From the NCBI GenBank assembly GCA_021800745.1, contig JAJYYS010000073.1:1-7895 (forward strand): a stretch of DNA of 7,895 nucleotides, written 5' to 3'. The translations under genes and the position numbers were made by a program. The DNA comes from a bacterium (GTDB lineage: Bacteria > SZUA-79 > Acidulodesulfobacterales > Acidulodesulfobacteraceae). Positions within the stretch are counted from its first letter, which is position 1; each line of letters starts with the position of its first letter. The notes below the pieces were generated by a model that saw nothing but the letters and a program-made list of their open reading frames with translations, did not search any database and had not been told where the DNA came from. Below, piece after piece: positions 6,993 through 7,895 of this stretch.

Positions 6993-7895
6993 CTATTCGC
7001 CGAAAAGAGCTTTCTGTGCGGCTTTGAGTCCGCTACCCGTTTCAAATTTATAACCTAGTTCTTTCAATACCGCCTCTAACGCAGAAATAGCGGTTATAAC
7101 GTCAAAACATCCGGCATAGCCTAGATGAGCTATTCTGAATATCTTTCCTTTAGCCGCATCCTGACCGCCCGCTATGGTAATACCGTATTTTTCCCTTATA
7201 AGCTTTGTTATTTTTCCGGCATCTATTCCTTCCGGAGCCCAAACCGCCGTAAGAGCATTTGACGGTTCATCTACGGTATAAAGTTTTAATCCCATTGCCT
7301 GCACTGCGGTTCTCACGGCATTAGCAAGATTTGCATGCCTTGCAAAAACTTTTTCCAGCCCCTCTTCTTTAATTTCCCTTAATACTTCTCTTAAACCTAC
7401 TATGAGTTGGACATTAGGAGTATATGCATTCTGGTTTTTTTCGAGAGATTTTTTTTCCTTTTTAAAATTAAAATAGTACTTCGGTAGTGTCGATTTTTCT
7501 ACAAAACCCCAGGCCTTTTCGCTTAAAGAAGCAAAAGCAAGTCCGGGAGGAAGCATAAGAGCCTTTTGCGAACCGGTTACTACAACGTCTATACCCCATT
7601 CATCCTGAGGAACGTTTGTTACGCCGAGAGCCGTAATAGCATCTACTACAAGTATGGTATTCGGTCTTTTTTTAATTATATCGGCAATTTCTTTTACTGG
7701 ATGATAAACGCCCGTAGATGTCTCGGACGCCTGTATGTAAACCGCCTTTATTTCCGGATCTTCATTTAGCGCATCTTCGATTGACTTTGGAGAAACGGTA
7801 TGTCCCCACTCCACGTCTATAGCTTTTACGTTAACCGAATATGCTTTGCAAATATCGAACCATCTTTCTCCGAATTTTCCCCCTCTGACGGCAAG
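6993..7895 (-). CDS. Class V PLP-dependent aminotransferase (serine/alanine-glyoxylate type), 5' end cut by window
   Basis: The frame is open to the last base of the window, so the N-terminus is missing; 300 residues are visible out of roughly 380 usual for the family. An internal GTG at 7814 is not the real start, because the frame continues upstream with RGGKFGERWFDICKAY, a conserved stretch of this family. Other signatures: VEWG, QASETSTGVYHPV, VVDAITALG (PLP-interacting Asp, visible residue 85), TGSQKALMLPPGLAF (PLP Schiff-base Lys, visible residue 111), and near the C-terminus IAGGQDAAKGKIFRIAHLGY. The family includes serine-glyoxylate, alanine-glyoxylate and serine-pyruvate aminotransferases. 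Because serA follows after 56 bp, its role is more likely amination of 3-phosphohydroxypyruvate (the SerC step) or serine transamination. Family assignment is firm; the exact substrate is inferred from context. Confidence 0.92.
   Translation of the reverse strand, partial: LAVRGGKFGERWFDICKAYSVNVKAIDVEWGHTVSPKSIEDALNEDPEIKAVYIQASETSTGVYHPVKEIADIIKKRPNTILVVDAITALGVTNVPQDEWGIDVVVTGSQKALMLPPGLAFASLSEKAWGFVEKSTLPKYYFNFKKEKKSLEKNQNAYTPNVQLIVGLREVLREIKEEGLEKVFARHANLANAVRTAVQAMGLKLYTVDEPSNALTAVWAPEGIDAGKITKLIREKYGITIAGGQDAAKGKIFRIAHLGYAGCFDVITAISALEAVLKELGYKFETGSGLKAAQKALFGE

Noticed and set aside
6981..6995. Possible terminator after the aminotransferase (short U-run after the stop)
   Set aside because: No GC-rich stem precedes the five U's, and the nearby palindrome lies after them, so it does not form a rho-independent terminator.
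6993..7814. Aminotransferase starting at the internal GTG at 7814
   Set aside because: The frame continues upstream to the window edge with conserved family residues (RGGKFGERWFDICKAY), so this GTG is an internal valine codon.

Overview
The window is a densely packed, AT-rich bacterial segment in which seven protein-coding genes all lie on the minus strand. Transcription runs from the high-coordinate end to position 1. Almost no sequence is non-coding: the largest gap is 56 bp and the others are 31, 9, 4 and 4 bp, plus one 1-bp overlap. I see no RNA genes, mobile elements, CRISPR arrays or convincing terminators, and no gene-free stretch over 300 bases.

In transcription order the genes are: (1) a class V PLP aminotransferase of the serine/alanine-glyoxylate type, whose 5' end is cut by the window edge; (2) serA, long-form 3-phosphoglycerate dehydrogenase; (3) hisZ, the HisRS-like regulatory subunit of ATP phosphoribosyltransferase; (4) purA, adenylosuccinate synthetase; (5) a class I SAM-dependent methyltransferase; (6) an ABC-2 type transporter permease; (7) an alkaline-phosphatase-superfamily (type I phosphodiesterase/nucleotide pyrophosphatase) protein, whose 3' end is cut at position 1.

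The first four genes are a biosynthetic block. Aminotransferase plus SerA probably make (phospho)serine from 3-phosphoglycerate. HisZ controls the first step of histidine synthesis, and PurA commits IMP to AMP. Histidine and purine synthesis are metabolically linked through ATP and AICAR, and hisZ-purA adjacency is a known arrangement in proteobacteria. The last three genes form a less familiar accessory tail. It is joined to purA by very short gaps and by a Shine-Dalgarno sequence that overlaps the purA stop codon.

Organism: the AT-rich composition, frequent ATA and AAA codons and the serA-hisZ-purA order suggest an AT-rich Gram-negative bacterium, possibly a deltaproteobacterial (Desulfobacterota-like) lineage. 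This is inference with low confidence. I do not see clear evidence of a new biological system. The most interesting region is the methyltransferase / ABC permease / phosphatase tail, where a permease appears without an adjacent ATPase.
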